The notes: generated by a model from the sequence alone, not told the origin. Counted from the first letter of the stretch, positions 52,652 to 62,594 are shown. The stretch is DNA of 64,000 bases from Paraprevotella clara YIT 11840 (GCF_000233955.1 NZ_JH376605.1:62001-126000), one strand, 5' to 3'. Numbers and translations are program-made.

Positions 52652-53272
52652 TTATGATTCCTGCACTACGGCAAGTTCATAGTCATTATTTTCTTTCAAT
52701 GTTTCCAGTTCCCGATACAACCGTATGCACGCCCAAGCATCGGTAGCCGCATACAGTTTCTGCCCCTCGGTCAGCACGTCCGCCTCCCAGTTGGTGAGAC
52801 GCTGCCCTTTACTGATCTTCTGCCCGAAGATATTGGCATACAGCTTCTGCAGGCTCATGTCCTCAATACCAAAAGCACGGACATAATCCTGCAAATCCAG
52901 GAAGGCCCGAGGCTCGAACTCGCCACGCTTATGGAGCGAGGCAAAGTCGTCACGCAACGACAAACCGACTTTCAAGACATTTTCGTCCTGTAACAAACGT
53001 TTCACACTTTCGGTCACTCCGATATGATTCAAACGAAACAGGAAACAAGTATCATCGGTAGATACCTGCAACAAAGCTACCTTATTCGTGCATCCCTTGC
53101 GGAAAGAAGGGCGCGTTTCTGTATCTACTCCCAAAACAGCCGAAGCCAACAAATAATCTACAGCCCGAGACGCTTCCGCCTCCGTCTGAATCACAAAAAT
53201 ACGCCCCTCGAACAGGGCACGCGGCAAAGCCGATATAAGTTTCTTGTCAAACTTACTATACAGTGTTTTCAT
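52652..53272 (-). CDS. 3'-5' exonuclease domain protein (RNase D-like)
   Basis: 206 residues, a single DEDD exonuclease domain. LASAVLGVDTETRPSFRKGC carries the first acidic pair (D-x-E). FLFRLNHIGVTESVKRLLQD and VLKVGLSLRDDFASLHKRGE carry the second, and LTEGQKLYAATDAWACIRLY the Y-x3-D type motif. There is no HRDC domain, so it is shorter than RNase D. It probably trims RNA 3' ends or structured DNA. It is in a minus-strand cluster with DUF5063 and the rRNA methyltransferase gene. Confidence 0.88.
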   Translation of the reverse strand: MKTLYSKFDKKLISALPRALFEGRIFVIQTEAEASRAVDYLLASAVLGVDTETRPSFRKGCTNKVALLQVSTDDTCFLFRLNHIGVTESVKRLLQDENVLKVGLSLRDDFASLHKRGEFEPRAFLDLQDYVRAFGIEDMSLQKLYANIFGQKISKGQRLTNWEADVLTEGQKLYAATDAWACIRLYRELETLKENNDYELAVVQES

Positions 53273-53287
53273 CTTATTTTGAAAAGG

Positions 53288-53842
53288 TTAATCTACATCT
53301 AATTCCTCATCTTCATCGTCTTCGGGACTGTACCTGACACGATGGAGAGCCCGCATGGCATTCGTCAACGTTTGCCCCCAATACAGCACGAACGCGTTCC
53401 GGACTTCCGCCACGGCCTCGTACATGTTTTCCTCCAAACCGATGCGGTAGGTCTCCACAAAGTTCTTCAATGCCTGATAAATATCCGCCAAATCCTCTGA
53501 AATTGTTTTTACGGCCGGCTCGTCGCTGAATTTCACTCCCTCGTTGCAAAAATCCAGGTAATCGTCCTTCTCGCCCAATAAGGCAGAAAGTGTCAGACGG
53601 ACAAATTCGTAATCCTGCTCCGAAACGAAAGCTTCGGGAAGAAAGTCCTCTGCGCCCTCAATATCCTCCAACAAGGCAGCCTTCAAATAGAGTAAAGGCA
53701 AGAGTTTTAATACGGTATCCGTGAAATCCCGGCACTTCCTCCCTTCCGATTGTTCCAAATAGGCACAAAATTCGGCTGCCACGGTTACAAATTCCACAGT
53801 ATTCCGAGAATATACTATCGTTTTCTTATCATTCACATTCAT
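53288..53842 (-). CDS. DUF5063 family protein
   Basis: 184 residues, acidic and helical, ending EDDEDEELDVD. TVEFVTVAAEFCAYLEQSEG and the central DLADIYQALKNFVETYRIGL match DUF5063, a Bacteroidota family of unknown function that I associate with this exonuclease neighbour. It is the first gene of the cluster with the exonuclease and rRNA methyltransferase. A TAGCTTTG box (53879-53872) lies 30 bases ahead, back to back with the ftsK promoter. Confidence 0.75.
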   Translation of the reverse strand: MNVNDKKTIVYSRNTVEFVTVAAEFCAYLEQSEGRKCRDFTDTVLKLLPLLYLKAALLEDIEGAEDFLPEAFVSEQDYEFVRLTLSALLGEKDDYLDFCNEGVKFSDEPAVKTISEDLADIYQALKNFVETYRIGLEENMYEAVAEVRNAFVLYWGQTLTNAMRALHRVRYSPEDDEDEELDVD

Positions 53843-53871
53843 GGTGCTCTCTCATCATTTTCTAAAAACCG

Positions 53872-53930
53872 CAAAGCTACAAAAATTTGAGCGAAAAAAT
53901 AGCAAAATTGATGATTTTCATTTACTTTTG
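53872..53930. promoter_or_regulatory. Divergent promoters of DUF5063 and ftsK
   Basis: CAAAGCTA (53872-53879) reads TAGCTTTG on the minus strand for DUF5063. TACTTTTG (53923-53930) is the plus-strand box for ftsK and argues for the ftsK ATG at 53958. Confidence 0.5.
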
Positions 53931-53957
53931 TAGTTGTTTTCATACCGACAAGCCAAG

Positions 53958-56453
53958 ATGAGTAAAAAAAATCCGACGATACAAACAACCAAATTAGGAA
54001 ACAAAGTACAGAAAGGAAAAGGAAAAAAGCCCGAAAAAAAGACAGAAGCGGAAGAACATGTGCTGAATGCGGGAGAAGAACCGGTAGGCCATAAGGAAAC
54101 CATACGCTTTTTTTTCGGACTGGTACTCTTAATCCTGGCTCTTTTCATGCTGTTGTCTTTCACCTCCCACCTGTTTACCGGCGCGGAGGACCAATGTCTC
54201 ATAGAACAAGGGGCAATGGAGGGATTCCTGAATTATGCCGGAGCCGTGGGAGCCTACTGCGCCAACTATTGGATAAACCGCTGTTTCGGATTCTCGGCCT
54301 TCATCCTTCCCGTTTTTCTGATTATTGCAGCCATGAAACTGACCCGCGCCTATAAGGTCAGGCTTTGGAAATGGTTTCTGAACTGTTCCATACTCATCAT
54401 CTGGCTTTCTGTTACCTGTTCCTATTTCTTTCAACAAACGTTTGAAGGTCTGAGTGGTTGGAACTTCATCAACCCCGGCGGCGACCACGGCTTATTTATC
54501 AGTAACTGGCTCAACCAACGTATCGGCAAGGTGGGCACGTTTATGGTACTGCTCCTGACCGCTGTCGCCTACCTGGCTTACTTGAGCAGCGAAACGATAC
54601 AATTGGTACGGCGAATCCTGAATCCGGTGGACTACATCAAGTCGAAACTCCCGGCAAAAGCAGCAGACGGGGAAACCGAACCGGCTGAAGATTCTGCCGC
54701 CCCGGAAACCGCCGACGACACTGCCGACTGCATAAAAGAGGAGGAAGAGTATCCCGTTCAAACCACCATAAATTTCGACATGGACGCCTCGCTTAAGGAA
54801 GAGAAAGAGGACGAAACGAACGAAGAAGAAGAAACGGATGATCCGGACAAACAGTCCGATTCCCCAAAAGCAACTCCCGAACTGGACATCGTGGAAACAG
54901 AAAAAGAGGAACTTGCCGACGCGAGCGGCATGGGAGCCTTGGAACCTTACGACCCGAAGCTGGATTTGGAAAATTACCATTACCCTACGCTCGAACTGTT
55001 GGACAAACGTAACGATGAGGACGCGCCCATCGACATGGAAGAGCAAAACAAGAACAAAGACCAAATCATTGAAGTGCTCCAGAATTTCGGCGTAGGCATA
55101 TCTTCCATAAAAGCTACGGTGGGACCGACCATCACGTTGTACGAAATCACTCCGGCAAAAGGAGTACGCATCTCACGTATCAAAAATCTGGAGGATGACA
55201 TCGCATTGAGCCTGAGCGCACTGGGCATCCGTATCATCGCTCCCATACCGGGCAAAGGGACTATCGGTATAGAAGTGCCGAATGCACGGCCCCGCATGGT
55301 GTCGATGGAAAGTATTCTGAACAGCCGGAAGTTCCGTGAGTCAGACTACGAACTGCCCATCGCATTAGGTAAAACCATCACGAACGAGGTTTTTATGGTG
55401 GATTTGGCCAAAATGCCTCACCTTTTGGTGGCCGGTGCCACCGGACAGGGTAAATCTGTCGGACTGAATGCCATCATTACGTCCTTATTATATAAGAAGC
55501 ATCCGGCGGAACTGAAGTTCGTCATGGTAGACCCGAAAAAGGTGGAGTTCAGCATCTACTCCCCCATCGAAAACCATTTCCTGGCGAAGATTGCCGACGG
55601 GGACGACGAGCCTATCATTACGGACGTACAAAAGGTGGTGGCCACGCTGAAAAGCCTCTGCTGTGAAATGGACACGCGCTACGACTTGCTGAAAAAAGCC
55701 CGTGCCCGTAATATCAAAGAGTATAACGCCAAATTCAAGAACCGCCAACTCAATCCTGAAAACGGGCATCGTTTCATGCCTTACATCGTAGTCGTCATCG
55801 ACGAGTTCGGAGATCTGATTATGACGGCCGGAAAAGAAATAGAACTGCCTATCGCCCGCATCGCACAATTGGCCCGGGCCGTGGGAATTCACATGATCAT
55901 CGCTACCCAGCGCCCGACCACCAACATCATTACGGGTACCATCAAGGCAAACTTCCCGGCACGAATGGCCTTTAAAGTAAGTGCTATGATCGACTCCCGT
56001 ACGATTCTGGATCGCCCGGGAGCTAACCAACTTATCGGACGAGGCGACATGCTTTTCCTGAGCGGTAGCGAACCGGTACGGGTACAATGTGCTTTCGTCG
56101 ATACACCGGAAGTGGAGCGAATCACGACCTATATCGCCAAACAACAGAGTTACCTCGGCCCGTTCGAACTACCCAAAGTGGAAATGGAAGGGGAAGAAAG
56201 TAACGCAGGTGCTGTAGACATGACCCATCTTGACCCACTATTCGAAGAGGCCGCACGCCTTATCGTGGCTACTCAACAAGGTTCCACCTCTATGATACAA
56301 CGTAAATTCGCTATCGGATACAACCGTGCGGGACGTCTGATGGACCAACTGGAAAAAGCAGGTATCGTAGGAGCGGCACAAGGCAGCAAGCCCCGGGAAG
56401 TGCTGTGTATAGACGATACCGACTTGGAGATGAGACTGAACAATTTAAGATAA
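53958..56453 (+). CDS. ftsK: DNA translocase FtsK/SpoIIIE
   Basis: 831 residues from ATG 53958. Four membrane helices lie in the first 230 residues (LVLLILALFMLLSFTSHLFT; GFSAFILPVFLIIAAMKL). An acidic linker of about 120 residues follows, then the motor: VGPTITLYEITPAKGVRISR (alpha/beta domain), Walker A VAGATGQGKSVGLNAIITSL near residue 495, Walker B YIVVVIDEFGDLIMTAGKEI near 610. The C-terminal gamma winged helix (STSMIQRKFAIGYNRAGRLM) reads directional DNA motifs. It pumps chromosome ends through the division septum for XerCD resolution. It is followed by lolA-like and trxB genes. Confidence 0.95.
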   Translation: MSKKNPTIQTTKLGNKVQKGKGKKPEKKTEAEEHVLNAGEEPVGHKETIRFFFGLVLLILALFMLLSFTSHLFTGAEDQCLIEQGAMEGFLNYAGAVGAYCANYWINRCFGFSAFILPVFLIIAAMKLTRAYKVRLWKWFLNCSILIIWLSVTCSYFFQQTFEGLSGWNFINPGGDHGLFISNWLNQRIGKVGTFMVLLLTAVAYLAYLSSETIQLVRRILNPVDYIKSKLPAKAADGETEPAEDSAAPETADDTADCIKEEEEYPVQTTINFDMDASLKEEKEDETNEEEETDDPDKQSDSPKATPELDIVETEKEELADASGMGALEPYDPKLDLENYHYPTLELLDKRNDEDAPIDMEEQNKNKDQIIEVLQNFGVGISSIKATVGPTITLYEITPAKGVRISRIKNLEDDIALSLSALGIRIIAPIPGKGTIGIEVPNARPRMVSMESILNSRKFRESDYELPIALGKTITNEVFMVDLAKMPHLLVAGATGQGKSVGLNAIITSLLYKKHPAELKFVMVDPKKVEFSIYSPIENHFLAKIADGDDEPIITDVQKVVATLKSLCCEMDTRYDLLKKARARNIKEYNAKFKNRQLNPENGHRFMPYIVVVIDEFGDLIMTAGKEIELPIARIAQLARAVGIHMIIATQRPTTNIITGTIKANFPARMAFKVSAMIDSRTILDRPGANQLIGRGDMLFLSGSEPVRVQCAFVDTPEVERITTYIAKQQSYLGPFELPKVEMEGEESNAGAVDMTHLDPLFEEAARLIVATQQGSTSMIQRKFAIGYNRAGRLMDQLEKAGIVGAAQGSKPREVLCIDDTDLEMRLNNLR

Positions 56454-56474
56454 CCTGATAAAGAAACTGAAAAG

Positions 56475-57116
56475 ATGAAAAAGATATTATGGACTGCGGC
56501 TTTGTGCCTTTCCCTTATCCCGGCAAAGGCGCAGCAAACACCCGATGCACGAAAGATACTGGACGAAACAGCCTCCCTGTTTACGAGCAAAGGTGGTGTC
56601 AAAGCTACTTTTAAAGCTGACAATTTCACCGAAGGCAACGTACAAGGAAGCGCCACGGGCACGATGTGCATTCAAGGCAATAAATTCCAAATGACCACAC
56701 CGGATATGATTACCTGGTACAACGGCGAAACGCAATGGAGTTACATGAAAGCGAATGATGAAGTCAATGTAAGTGTACCGACTCCGGAAGAACAGCAAAG
56801 CATGAATCCCTACACGTTCGTCAACTTGTACAAAGAAGGATATCATTATCAACTCAAGGAAACGACCTTACGCGGAAAAAGCTGTTATGAAATCACGCTG
56901 ACCGCCCGCAACAAACAGAAAAGTCCGCACACGATCATCCTGGATATCAACAAGGATAACCATAGTCTGATGTGCATCCGTATGCAACAACGTAAAAAAG
57001 GACAGTGGACACGTATCTCCATCCAACAGTTGCATACCGGACAATCGTTCGCAGCAACAGACTTCGAATTCAACCCGAAAGATTATCCGCAGGCTGAAAT
57101 CATAGACCTGAGATAA
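56475..57116 (+). CDS. LolA family outer-membrane lipoprotein carrier protein
   Basis: 213 residues. A signal peptide ([20 protein letters not shown]) leads a LolA-like half-barrel: [59 protein letters not shown]-type strands and [20 protein letters not shown]. LolA carries lipoproteins across the periplasm; in Bacteroidota this divergent family is commonly encoded right after ftsK. It begins 22 bases after ftsK and is likely cotranscribed. Confidence 0.87.
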   Translation: MKKILWTAALCLSLIPAKAQQTPDARKILDETASLFTSKGGVKATFKADNFTEGNVQGSATGTMCIQGNKFQMTTPDMITWYNGETQWSYMKANDEVNVSVPTPEEQQSMNPYTFVNLYKEGYHYQLKETTLRGKSCYEITLTARNKQKSPHTIILDINKDNHSLMCIRMQQRKKGQWTRISIQQLHTGQSFAATDFEFNPKDYPQAEIIDLR

Positions 57117-57162
57117 GTCTGCTTATACATTAATTATATATACATACAAACCCCAAAAGATT

Positions 57163-58101
57163 ATGGAACATATTCGTTGCTTAATTATCGGTTCCGGCCC
57201 TGCCGGATATACAGCGGCCATCTATGCAGGCCGTGCCAACCTTAACCCCGTATTGTACGAGGGCATACAGCCCGGCGGCCAGTTGACCACCACGACAGAA
57301 GTTGAAAATTTCCCGGGTTATCCCGAGGGTATAGCTGGTCCGGACCTGATGGAAGACTTACGCAAACAGGCCGAACGCTTCGGAACGGACATCCGTAATG
57401 CCATTGCCATTAAAGCGGATCTAAGCGAACGCCCCTATAAAATCACATTCGATAACGACAGTACTGTAGAAACCGATGCTCTTATCATTGCCACCGGAGC
57501 CACGGCCAAATACTTGGGACTGGAAGATGAAAAGAAATATGCCGGTATGGGTGTCAGTGCCTGTGCCACCTGCGACGGGTTCTTTTACCGTAAAAAAACT
57601 GTAGCCGTAGTGGGCGGCGGAGATACGGCTTGCGAGGAAGCCACCTATTTGGCCGGACTGGCAGCCAAGGTTTACCTGCTCGTGCGCAAACCTTTCCTCC
57701 GCGCTTCCAAGATCATGCAGGAACGCGTACTGGAAAATCCTAAAATAGAGGTACTATTCGAACACAACGCAGAAGGCTTGTTCGGCGAAAACGGAGTGGA
57801 AGGCGTACACGTGGTAAAACGCAAAGGAGAAGCCGACGAGCAACATTACGACATTGCTATAGACGGATTTTTCTTGGCCATCGGACACAAACCCAACTCG
57901 GACATCTTCAAACCGTGGGTGAAAACCGATGAAACCGGCTATATCCTTACTGAGGGCGACTCTCCACGCACCGGTGTACCCGGTGTTTTTGCGGCCGGAG
58001 ACGTTGCCGATCCTCATTATCGCCAGGCCATCACAGCCGCAGGCAGCGGATGTAAAGCGGCCATCGAGGCAGAACGTTATCTGGCAGAACACAAGTTATA
58101 A
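57163..58101 (+). CDS. trxB: Thioredoxin-disulfide reductase
   Basis: 312 residues. FAD-binding [20 protein letters not shown] is at the start, the redox pair lies in [20 protein letters not shown] (CATC near residue 135), and the NADPH site is [40 protein letters not shown] closes the FAD domain. It reduces thioredoxin with NADPH. The exported thioredoxin at 37.5 kb is not likely to be its direct substrate because of location. It lies 47 bases after the lolA-like gene. Confidence 0.96.
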   Translation: MEHIRCLIIGSGPAGYTAAIYAGRANLNPVLYEGIQPGGQLTTTTEVENFPGYPEGIAGPDLMEDLRKQAERFGTDIRNAIAIKADLSERPYKITFDNDSTVETDALIIATGATAKYLGLEDEKKYAGMGVSACATCDGFFYRKKTVAVVGGGDTACEEATYLAGLAAKVYLLVRKPFLRASKIMQERVLENPKIEVLFEHNAEGLFGENGVEGVHVVKRKGEADEQHYDIAIDGFFLAIGHKPNSDIFKPWVKTDETGYILTEGDSPRTGVPGVFAAGDVADPHYRQAITAAGSGCKAAIEAERYLAEHKL

Positions 58102-58167
58102 AAGGCAATACATATAAGTAGAAACAGTGCATTCTTCCATTTTTATACGGAGAAAACTGTTGAAAAG

Positions 58168-58282
58168 TTTGGCGGAATGCACTGTTATTCGTAACTTTGC
58201 AGCCGATTTAGTCCAGAGAGGCTCAAAAAAGTGAAGCCACAACGGCATCCGCCTCATGGAAAAACCCGTTTAATCCATTAAA
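58168..58282 (+). promoter_or_regulatory. Promoter and leader of rplU-rpmA
   Basis: TTTG at 58168-58171 (-33) and TAACTTTG at 58192-58199 (-7) are 20 bases apart, the best full promoter in the window. The leader of about 78 bases contains AGTCCAGAGAGGCT (about 58210-58223), close to the PyrR-binding loop consensus, and a run of A bases. A ribosomal-protein autoregulatory leader is the simpler reading. Confidence 0.65.
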
Positions 58283-58600
58283 ATGTACGCAATTGTAGAA
58301 ATTAACGGTCAGCAGTTCAAAGCTGAAGAAGGCAAAAAGCTGTTTGTACACCACATTCAGAACGCCGAGGCTAACCAAGCTGTTGAATTTGAGAAAGTGT
58401 TGTTGGTAGACAACAATGGTAACGTAACCGTAGGCGCTCCCACCGTAGAAGGTGCAAAGGTGGTTTGCGAAGTTGTTTCTCCGCTGGTAAAGGGCGACAA
58501 GGTATTAGTGTTCCACAAGAAGAGAAGAAAAGGTTATCGTAAACTGAATGGCCATCGCCAACAGTTCACCGAAGTAACCATTAAACAAGTTATTGCTTAA
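58283..58600 (+). CDS. rplU: 50S ribosomal protein L21
   Basis: 105 residues, normal length. It starts [20 protein letters not shown] and ends with the basic [20 protein letters not shown] segment that binds 23S rRNA. It precedes rpmA by 20 bases, the usual L21-L27 operon. Codon bias is strong, as in gap. Confidence 0.98.
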   Translation: MYAIVEINGQQFKAEEGKKLFVHHIQNAEANQAVEFEKVLLVDNNGNVTVGAPTVEGAKVVCEVVSPLVKGDKVLVFHKKRRKGYRKLNGHRQQFTEVTIKQVIA

Positions 58601-58620
58601 TCCTTAAAAGTTAGAAGAAA

Positions 58621-58896
58621 ATGGCACATAAAAAAGGTGTGGGTAGTTCTAAGAACGGCCGTGAATCAGCATCACAGAGATTAGGCGTAAAGATTTTCGG
58701 TGGACAGAAATGTGTAGCCGGTAACATCATTGTTCGCCAGCGTGGCACAGTTCACTATCCCGGTACAAACGTAGGTATGGGTAAGGATCATACTCTTTAC
58801 GCATTAGTAGACGGTGTAGTAACTTTCAAGAAAGGTTCCTACAAAGGTCGCCAAGACAGAAGCGTTGTTTCTGTAGAAGCTAAAGCTGAAGCATAA
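58621..58896 (+). CDS. rpmA: 50S ribosomal protein L27
   Basis: 91 residues. [20 protein letters not shown] directly after the initiator Met is the flexible N-terminal arm that reaches the peptidyl transferase centre; there is no cleavable extension of the Firmicutes type. [20 protein letters not shown] follows. It ends at a perfect hairpin terminator. Confidence 0.98.
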   Translation: MAHKKGVGSSKNGRESASQRLGVKIFGGQKCVAGNIIVRQRGTVHYPGTNVGMGKDHTLYALVDGVVTFKKGSYKGRQDRSVVSVEAKAEA

Positions 58897-58920
58897 TAAC
58901 GAGTTTATTACAAACAGCAT

Positions 58921-58958
58921 AAATAAAAGCCATTCCCAAAGGAATGGCTTTTATTTTA
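58921..58958 (+). terminator. Terminator of rplU-rpmA
   Basis: AAATAAAAGCCATTCC (58921-58936) pairs perfectly with GGAATGGCTTTTATTT (58941-58956) around a CAAA loop. The convergent CorC-like gene ends at 58980, so the stem can act on both strands. Confidence 0.9.
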
Positions 58959-58979
58959 TCCTTTGTAGAAAAGTCAGTC

Positions 58980-60254
58980 TCAACCGACCGACCTTGTCAC
59001 CAGTACTTTGTCAATACGCGCTCCGTCCATGTCCATGATTTCAAATACGAAACTATTCCATTCCAACTTCTCTCCACTACGAGGAATACGCTGCAAGCGG
59101 TCGAGTATCAGACCGGCCAACGTATGATATCCGGAAGCTTCATATAAATCACCGCAGTCGAAATAACACAACAGGTCGTATAAAGAACATTGGCCGTCTA
59201 CCAGCCAACCTCCGTTGTCTGCACGTTTGATGATTTCCGGTTCATCTTCTTCATTATCCATACTTCCCACAAGTCCTTCAAATATATCCTTCAAAGTAAC
59301 CATTCCCACAAAGTCACCGAACTCATCGCAAATCAATGCGCGGCTGATTTTTCTCACCTTCATTTGTTCCAGAACTTTATAGATGCTCATTCCCTCGTGA
59401 AAATATACTGCCTCCCGTGCCAAATCACCGACTTTGAAGTCTTCGTCACTTAACTTCATCACCAAATCTTTTAGCCAAATCATTCCCTTCACATGATCCA
59501 AATCACCGTCTGCCACCGGATAAGATTCATATAAATCCCGTTTCAGCACCTCCTGTATCTCCCGGGCCGACATTGCAGTATCCAACCACACCACATCGCT
59601 TTTATGCGTCATGATAGAACCTATCTTCAAATCTCCCAACATGAAAACGCGCTGCATGATGTTCTGTTCCACGGGTTCTACAGCCCCTTCTTCCGCCCCC
59701 TCCTTAATGATAGATTTGATTTCTTCTTCGGTCACTTTTCCGTCATCTCCCTTTATTCCCAACAGATTAAAGATAAGTTCCGTACTCTTGGAAAGCAACC
59801 AAACGAAAGGAGAAGCTATCATCGCCAACACATTCATAGGTCGTGCCATCAACTTGGCCACGGCTTCCGCCACACTCAAACCGATACGTTTCGGCACCAG
59901 TTCACCGAAAATAATCGTAAGATAGGTCACCACCACCACAATCGTACCTTGCGCCAATACGGCAGCATAAGCAGAAGAGACACCACATGAAAGCATAAAA
60001 TCCGTCAAGTCCGTAGCTATCTTATTACCGGAATAAATACCGGTCAAAATGCCAATCAGCGTAATACCAATCTGTACGGTAGACAAAAATCTGTCGGGAT
60101 TACCAGACAGGTCCAAAGCTTTCTGTGCCGCCTTGCTCCCCTTCTTCGCATCCGTGGACAGACGGGACTTCCGCGCTGAAATCATGGCCACTTCCGACAT
60201 CGAAAATACTCCGTTCAACAAAATCAATCCGATAATAATTAAAATCTCACTCAT
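58980..60254 (-). CDS. CNNM/CorC family membrane protein (DUF21-CBS-CorC_HlyC)
   Basis: 424 residues. A DUF21 domain with three to four helices (IIIGLILLNGVFSMSEVAMI; AVLAQGTIVVVVTYLTIIFG followed by ELVPKRIGL) is followed by a pair of CBS domains (SIMTHKSDVVWLDTAMSARE; ISRALICDEFGDFVGMVTLK) and a C-terminal CorC_HlyC domain. The family is often called hemolysin-like; characterised members move Mg2+ or Co2+. The GldE gliding proteins are relatives, but no gld genes are nearby. Confidence 0.9.
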   Translation of the reverse strand: MSEILIIIGLILLNGVFSMSEVAMISARKSRLSTDAKKGSKAAQKALDLSGNPDRFLSTVQIGITLIGILTGIYSGNKIATDLTDFMLSCGVSSAYAAVLAQGTIVVVVTYLTIIFGELVPKRIGLSVAEAVAKLMARPMNVLAMIASPFVWLLSKSTELIFNLLGIKGDDGKVTEEEIKSIIKEGAEEGAVEPVEQNIMQRVFMLGDLKIGSIMTHKSDVVWLDTAMSAREIQEVLKRDLYESYPVADGDLDHVKGMIWLKDLVMKLSDEDFKVGDLAREAVYFHEGMSIYKVLEQMKVRKISRALICDEFGDFVGMVTLKDIFEGLVGSMDNEEDEPEIIKRADNGGWLVDGQCSLYDLLCYFDCGDLYEASGYHTLAGLILDRLQRIPRSGEKLEWNSFVFEIMDMDGARIDKVLVTRSVG

Positions 60255-60328
60255 CTTACTTTTTCCGTCTATAATCTATAATTATTTATTTCCTTCATCA
60301 GTCTCCATAGAAATGGAATTCGGCGTTC

Positions 60329-61939
60329 TTAGAATGTCATGGCTATTACTTGAATAAACAAGATAAGAAAAACCATCGCAATGGGATAGACCGTAGCGTA
60401 TGCCACACCGGGAATGTTGCTGTCCACCATAGAGTCTGCTGCAGCCAATCCCGGTGTACTCGTCATCCCTCCGGTAATCGTTCCTAAGAGATCCAACACC
60501 GAAACCTTAAAAATCAAACGTCCGACCACGACAGATACCAGCATAGGCACTATCGTAATAGCTGCTCCCACACCGAACAGTAGCCAACCGCTACTCTGGA
60601 ATGTCTCGACTAAAGTTTTACCGGCAGAAGTACCTACCTCAGCCAAAAACAAAAGCAATCCCAACTGCCTAAGCAAATGATTGGAAGGCCCTGACATGGA
60701 CCATAATATAGGACCGGTTTTTCCTATCGCACTCAACACCAAAGCCACGATAAGCACTCCTCCCGTCAACCCGGGAGAAAAAGACATTCCGTCGCCGAAC
60801 GATATATTCAGCTTACCGAACAATACGCCCAATACGATTCCCATGGCAATAGGGAAAAAATCAGTATCGGACAGCAACTTGGCATTATTACCCAACATAC
60901 AAGCCAAACCGTTCAATCCGTCTTTTTCGCCCACCACCATCAGTTTGTCTCCGAACTTCAAGGCCAAATCGGGTGAAGGGGCAAGATCTATACCGCTCCG
61001 CCTCACCCGCGTCACGGTACAGCCGAAGTTCTGATGCAAGTTTAAGTCTCCCAACTGCTTGTTAATCATATTTTTATTGGTCAACAGCAAAGACTGGATA
61101 TCCTGACTCTCTACCAACGGCAATTCGCCCTCCTTACGCTCTCCCAGCAATACGCCTAATTGAGAAAGTGCATCCTCGCTCCCCACAGCCTGCACCCAGT
61201 CTTCGGCATGCAAAGATGTATGTCCCATCGGAATAAGAATCTCCCCTCCGGATTTGACCCGCGACACCACAGCACCCGTCATCCGTCCCACATTCAACTG
61301 TGCCAAAGTACGTCCGAAGACCTGAGGGTTCGTCACTTTGAATATGCAAGTCTGCAACTCCGGATACTTGCTACGCCGTTCGGCTTCCAGCCTACGGGCT
61401 TCCAGCCTACGGGCTTCCTGCTCAAGATCCACACGCAACATCTTCGGCAACAACTTGACAAAAAGTATCACCCCGATGACTCCGAACGGATAGGCAATAC
61501 CGTATGCAATAGAAGCCAAAGGCGAGTTCGTACTGTCAATGGCCACGGCAAGTCCCGGTGTACTGGTCAACGCACCGGCTATCAACCCTACCACACTGGG
61601 AGTATCGATACCAAAAGCATATTTCAATCCTACGGCCGTCAACGAAGCCGAAGCCACTATCAACATAGTAATCAGAATCAACGTCTTGCCCTTCGTGCGA
61701 AAAGAATCAAAGAAACCGGGACCCGCCTGGATACCTATGGTAAAGATGAACAACACCAATCCGAAGTTGCCCAATTCCTTAGGAATAGAAACCCCGAAAT
61801 GCCCGAAGAGCAAAGCAATGAAAATAACAGCCGACACATCAAGGGAAACTCCGCGAATTTTAATACGCCCCAGCATAAACCCCAAGGCCACAATGAGAAA
61901 CAAGGCAAAATAAGAAGAATTCAATAGTTCTGTCCACAT
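60329..61939 (-). CDS. AspT/YidE-type putative transporter with two TrkA-C (RCK_C) domains
   Basis: 536 residues. Two five-helix membrane halves (ALFLIVALGFMLGRIKIRGV; GLVLFIFTIGIQAGPGFFDS; then ITGGMTSTPGLAAADSMVDS) flank two cytoplasmic TrkA-C domains around residues 195-360. GALTSTPGLAVA in the first half and GGMTSTPGLAAA in the second show the internal duplication of the AAEx family. AspT exchanges aspartate and alanine; the substrate here is unknown. A 15-bp tandem duplication at about 61381-61412 makes the residue repeat RRLEARRLEA just before the first TrkA-C domain. Confidence 0.88.
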   Translation of the reverse strand: MWTELLNSSYFALFLIVALGFMLGRIKIRGVSLDVSAVIFIALLFGHFGVSIPKELGNFGLVLFIFTIGIQAGPGFFDSFRTKGKTLILITMLIVASASLTAVGLKYAFGIDTPSVVGLIAGALTSTPGLAVAIDSTNSPLASIAYGIAYPFGVIGVILFVKLLPKMLRVDLEQEARRLEARRLEAERRSKYPELQTCIFKVTNPQVFGRTLAQLNVGRMTGAVVSRVKSGGEILIPMGHTSLHAEDWVQAVGSEDALSQLGVLLGERKEGELPLVESQDIQSLLLTNKNMINKQLGDLNLHQNFGCTVTRVRRSGIDLAPSPDLALKFGDKLMVVGEKDGLNGLACMLGNNAKLLSDTDFFPIAMGIVLGVLFGKLNISFGDGMSFSPGLTGGVLIVALVLSAIGKTGPILWSMSGPSNHLLRQLGLLLFLAEVGTSAGKTLVETFQSSGWLLFGVGAAITIVPMLVSVVVGRLIFKVSVLDLLGTITGGMTSTPGLAAADSMVDSNIPGVAYATVYPIAMVFLILFIQVIAMTF

Positions 61940-61986
61940 AGATTAATTGTAATGGATGTGTTTTGCAAAGATAGGGATAAAAACGA

Positions 61987-62026
61987 AAGTCCCCCAAAAG
62001 TTCCATTAAAAACTTTCAGAGGACTT
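61987..62026. terminator. Hairpin between the small secreted protein and the transporter
   Basis: AAGTCCCCCAAAAGTT (61987-62002) pairs with AACTTTCAGAGGACTT (62011-62026) with a few mismatches. It is 40 bases past the minus-strand stop at 62067. Confidence 0.5.
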
Positions 62027-62066
62027 CATTTTTATATGACCGCCACCCGAAGGTGACTTTCATCCA

Positions 62067-62525
62067 TTACTCATTCATCGTCAGTGCAGCCCGGCTATTT
62101 CCAGCCTCTTCCACGGCTTTCACCGTCACTGCTACGTAATCGGAAGATGTCTTGAACTTAGGCATGTCCGGAGCTACGACCGTAATCACCATGTCATCTT
62201 CTCCATTCTCACCTACAAAGACATGATTGGTCGGATTGACACCGTAGTAATATACGCCCTTCTTGGCATCGAATTTGGATTCACCCGGCTTCAAGGCATT
62301 ACCGAAGCTGAGTCTCAACACACCGTCCTTCACAGTGCAACGCACGGCTCTTGCTATCACGGAATCCTTGGCTTCCACGCTGAAACCATAGTTCTCTCCC
62401 TTTACAAAACGTACACGTGCCGGCACATTTACCCGAGCCTCGTTGAACGCTACCGTAGCCACTTCACTTGCATTTACGGCTGCCACCATCATCATGGCGC
62501 TAACCATTGTCATTAACTTCTTCAT
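62067..62525 (-). CDS. Small secreted protein of unknown function
   Basis: 152 residues from ATG 62525 (MKKLMTMVSAMMMVAAVNAS, a signal peptide). The frame is open to 62639, but a TATCTTTG box lies inside that extension. The mature part is short and strand-rich (VRFVKGENYGFSVEAKDSVI; LRLSFGNALKPGESKFDAKK), somewhat like the GIN/DUF2807 putative auto-transporter adhesin fold, which I cannot confirm. It is monocistronic, with its own promoter and a hairpin after it. Confidence 0.6.
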   Translation of the reverse strand: MKKLMTMVSAMMMVAAVNASEVATVAFNEARVNVPARVRFVKGENYGFSVEAKDSVIARAVRCTVKDGVLRLSFGNALKPGESKFDAKKGVYYYGVNPTNHVFVGENGEDDMVITVVAPDMPKFKTSSDYVAVTVKAVEEAGNSRAALTMNE

Positions 62526-62586
62526 AATTTCAATCTTTTTACCTTTAATATATACTTGGCCTTCATGGCCTCTCCTAAAAACAATA

Positions 62587-62594
62587 CAAAGATA
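62587..62594 (-). promoter_or_regulatory. -7 box of the small secreted protein gene
   Basis: CAAAGATA reads TATCTTTG on the minus strand; expected start near 62580. The 370-base gap 62526-62895 otherwise holds the serS promoter and nothing else I can name. Confidence 0.5.
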
